Positions 8,073 through 8,818 of a stretch of DNA of 8,818 bases are shown piece by piece. The DNA lies in contig UQSX01000107.1 in NCBI GenBank assembly GCA_900543715.1, positions 1 to 8,818 of the forward strand. Reading direction: 5' to 3'. A model generated the notes under the pieces. The model had not been told where the DNA came from. It did no database searches and saw only the letters and a program-made list of their open reading frames with translations. Made by a program: the position numbers and the translations under genes. Numbering within the stretch: the first letter of the stretch is position 1; each line of letters opens with the position of its first letter. The stretch is from an uncultured Blautia sp. GTDB lineage: Bacteria; Bacillota; Clostridia; Lachnospirales; Lachnospiraceae.

Positions 8073-8085
8073 TCTTTTTTATCAA
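8057..8085 (-). promoter_or_regulatory. tnsA: Candidate tns operon promoter 1, overlapping TnsB sites
   Basis: On the minus strand TTGATA (8080-8085) and TATAAA (8057-8062) are separated by 17 bp, each matching the sigma-A consensus at 5 of 6 positions. Transcription would start near 8050, about 24 bases before the tnsA ATG, leaving room for the ribosome site AAAGGAAGG (8029-8037). The -35 and -10 boxes lie inside the second and third end repeats, so TnsB binding should repress the promoter, as is known for Tn7. Confidence 0.6.
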
Positions 8086-8113
8086 ATTATTAAACTTTAT
8101 TATGATTAGACAC

Positions 8114-8818
8114 CTAATCGGCCGGAAGCCTGCCAAATGCATAAAAATGGCTGCGCCAATAGCTGGAATCAATGTTCGCATAACCGATGGGATCCCCGCA
8201 GTGCAACATTTGGTTCCCGCCAACATACAGCCCGACATGACTGACCGGAGTAGAGGAAGCATAGGTCTTTGTGAAGAACACCAGATCCCCCGGCTTCGCT
8301 TCCTCCCTTGGAATCACAGCGCACTGGTCAAAGATTCCCTGGGCCGATGTCCGTGGCAGCTGGTACGCCCCGGACTGGGTATAAATCCAACAGATATAAC
8401 CGCTGCAGTCAAAGGAAGTCTGAGGACTTGAACCGCCCCACTGGTAAGGAAATCCAATGTACTTGCTTGCCTCTGTAAACAGTGCCTGGTAGCTGCCGTC
8501 TCCCATGGCAGCTCCGGCCATCATCCCTCCCGGAACAGCTGGACCATAGACTGCAACGGTATAGATTCTCTGGGCATTTGCCTCCTGCTCTGCCCCGATT
8601 TCCAGCCCCAGCCGCTGCCTGATGTTAGCATAAACAGTGTTAAGGTCTGTGATAGGGATAGCCGCCGTGTAGGCATCCCCGTCCTCATCTTCCCGCTCCT
8701 CGTACTCCACGAAGCAGTCCACAAACTCTTTCTGTGCCAGAAGTGACGGCTGTGCGCTGCCAAAATACATGGCATAATAAACAGATTTGATTCGTTCCGT
8801 ATCCAGTTCCCCATCTTC
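8114..8818 (-). CDS. NlpC/P60 cell-wall hydrolase of a conjugative element, 5' end missing
   Basis: The visible part is 234 codons plus stop, open to the window edge, so the start lies beyond 8818. The C-terminal half is an NlpC/P60 peptidase: FDCSGYICWIY holds the catalytic Cys (visible residue 138), SHVGLYVGG the catalytic His (194), and MLHCG the probable third polar residue (206). It ends with HFYAFGRLPAD. The upstream part (SVYYAMYFGSAQPSLLAQKEFVDCF) is the type found in the bifunctional hydrolases of Tn916/Tn1549-like elements, which open the wall for the mating channel. A membrane anchor and perhaps a lysozyme-like domain would then lie outside the window; this is from family knowledge. 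The gene is more GC-rich than the end region next to it. Its TAG stop (8114-8116) lies 1 bp from the transposon end at 8112, so the insertion appears to leave the protein whole. Confidence 0.88.
   Translation of the reverse strand, partial: EDGELDTERIKSVYYAMYFGSAQPSLLAQKEFVDCFVEYEEREDEDGDAYTAAIPITDLNTVYANIRQRLGLEIGAEQEANAQRIYTVAVYGPAVPGGMMAGAAMGDGSYQALFTEASKYIGFPYQWGGSSPQTSFDCSGYICWIYTQSGAYQLPRTSAQGIFDQCAVIPREEAKPGDLVFFTKTYASSTPVSHVGLYVGGNQMLHCGDPIGYANIDSSYWRSHFYAFGRLPAD

Larger units (their letters stand above)
1..8112. mobile_element. Tn7-like transposon, right-hand part (left end not in window)
   Basis: The element is defined by a complete tnsA-tnsB-tnsC-tniQ operon, an array of repeats upstream of tnsA and a TGT terminus at 8112. 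Cargo genes (TIR and SIR2) follow tniQ on the same strand, the usual place for Tn7 cargo. No convincing left end was found: no plus-strand copy of the ATAAAAAAG-type repeat follows a TGT terminus in the left 1.6 kb. The 5 bp just outside the right end (CCTAA, 8113-8117) have no matching copy next to the only short inverted match, at 431-440. The element therefore probably continues left of position 1. No tnsE, cas genes or CRISPR repeats are visible, so it is not a CRISPR-associated transposon in the part shown. Confidence 0.85.
8004..8112 (-). repeat. Transposon right end with four TnsB-binding-type repeats
   Basis: Read on the minus strand from 8112, the element begins TGTCTAATC. Four related repeats follow at 8089-8106, 8064-8085, 8044-8065 and 8004-8027. 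The second and fourth are nearly identical: TGATAAAAAAGAGTGACAT against TGATAAAAAAGTATGACAT, 17 of 19 identical. The third (GATATAAAAAAGTTATACAA) and first (ATCATAATAAAGTTTAAT) are more diverged. Using the AAG core as anchor, the spacings are 21, 21 and 38 bp. An array of contiguous or overlapping sites of about 20 bp next to tnsA is the known design of the Tn7 right end. The 21-bp pitch, two helical turns, fits side-by-side TnsB binding. Confidence 0.85.

Noticed and set aside
8023..8262. 79-codon minus-strand frame running from the hydrolase region into the transposon end
   Set aside because: It is an out-of-frame shadow of the NlpC/P60 gene whose AT-rich tail is just the end repeats.
7823..8431. 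202-codon plus-strand open frame across the transposon border
   Set aside because: It is antisense to both tnsA and the hydrolase gene, and crosses the repeat array; no recognisable protein sequence.
1..8818. CRISPR array or CRISPR-associated transposon
   Set aside because: There are no spaced direct repeats and no cas-like proteins, the TniQ is long like TnsD, and tnsA and tnsB are separate, all of which fit classic Tn7-like targeting.

Overview
The window is a Tn7-family transposon inserted in, or right beside, an integrative conjugative element of a Gram-positive host. That host is most likely a gut Clostridia/Lachnospiraceae-type Firmicute. This placement is inference: it rests on the NlpC/P60 gene typical of Tn916/Tn1549-like conjugative elements, strong AGGAGG-type ribosome sites, sigma-A-like promoters and AT-rich genes. 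Every supported gene lies on the minus strand, so the window is read from high to low coordinates.

Layout from right to left. (1) 8114-8818: 3' part of an NlpC/P60 cell-wall hydrolase gene of the conjugative element; its 5' end is outside the window. (2) 8004-8112: the transposon's right end. It has a TGT-type terminus (TGTCTAATC on the minus strand) directly after the hydrolase stop codon, then four copies of a roughly 20-bp AT-rich repeat. Three copies are spaced exactly 21 bp apart and the fourth reaches into the start of tnsA; these are the expected TnsB binding sites, and they overlap two good promoter candidates. (3) 1648-8026: a tightly packed operon, tnsA (endonuclease), tnsB (DDE transposase), tnsC (AAA+ ATPase) and a long TnsD-type tniQ (target selector). 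(4) 1-1579: cargo, consisting of a TIR-domain gene followed by a SIR2-family gene that runs off the window. Together these look like a Thoeris-type (ThsB/ThsA) anti-phage pair.

The defence pair appears to be decaying. The SIR2 gene has lost about 19 bp exactly where the NAD-binding GAGLS motif should be, which shifts its frame. The TIR gene may also end early at a nonsense codon. No CRISPR array, cas gene, tRNA or rRNA is visible.

Working model: TnsA and TnsB cut and join the element, TnsC regulates them, and the TniQ/TnsD protein chooses the site. The right end lies against the 3' end of the hydrolase gene, with tns genes and target gene transcribed in the same direction. This is the geometry of Tn7 at glmS, so the element may use a conjugative-element gene as its attachment site. 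The left end of the transposon was not found and probably lies left of position 1.
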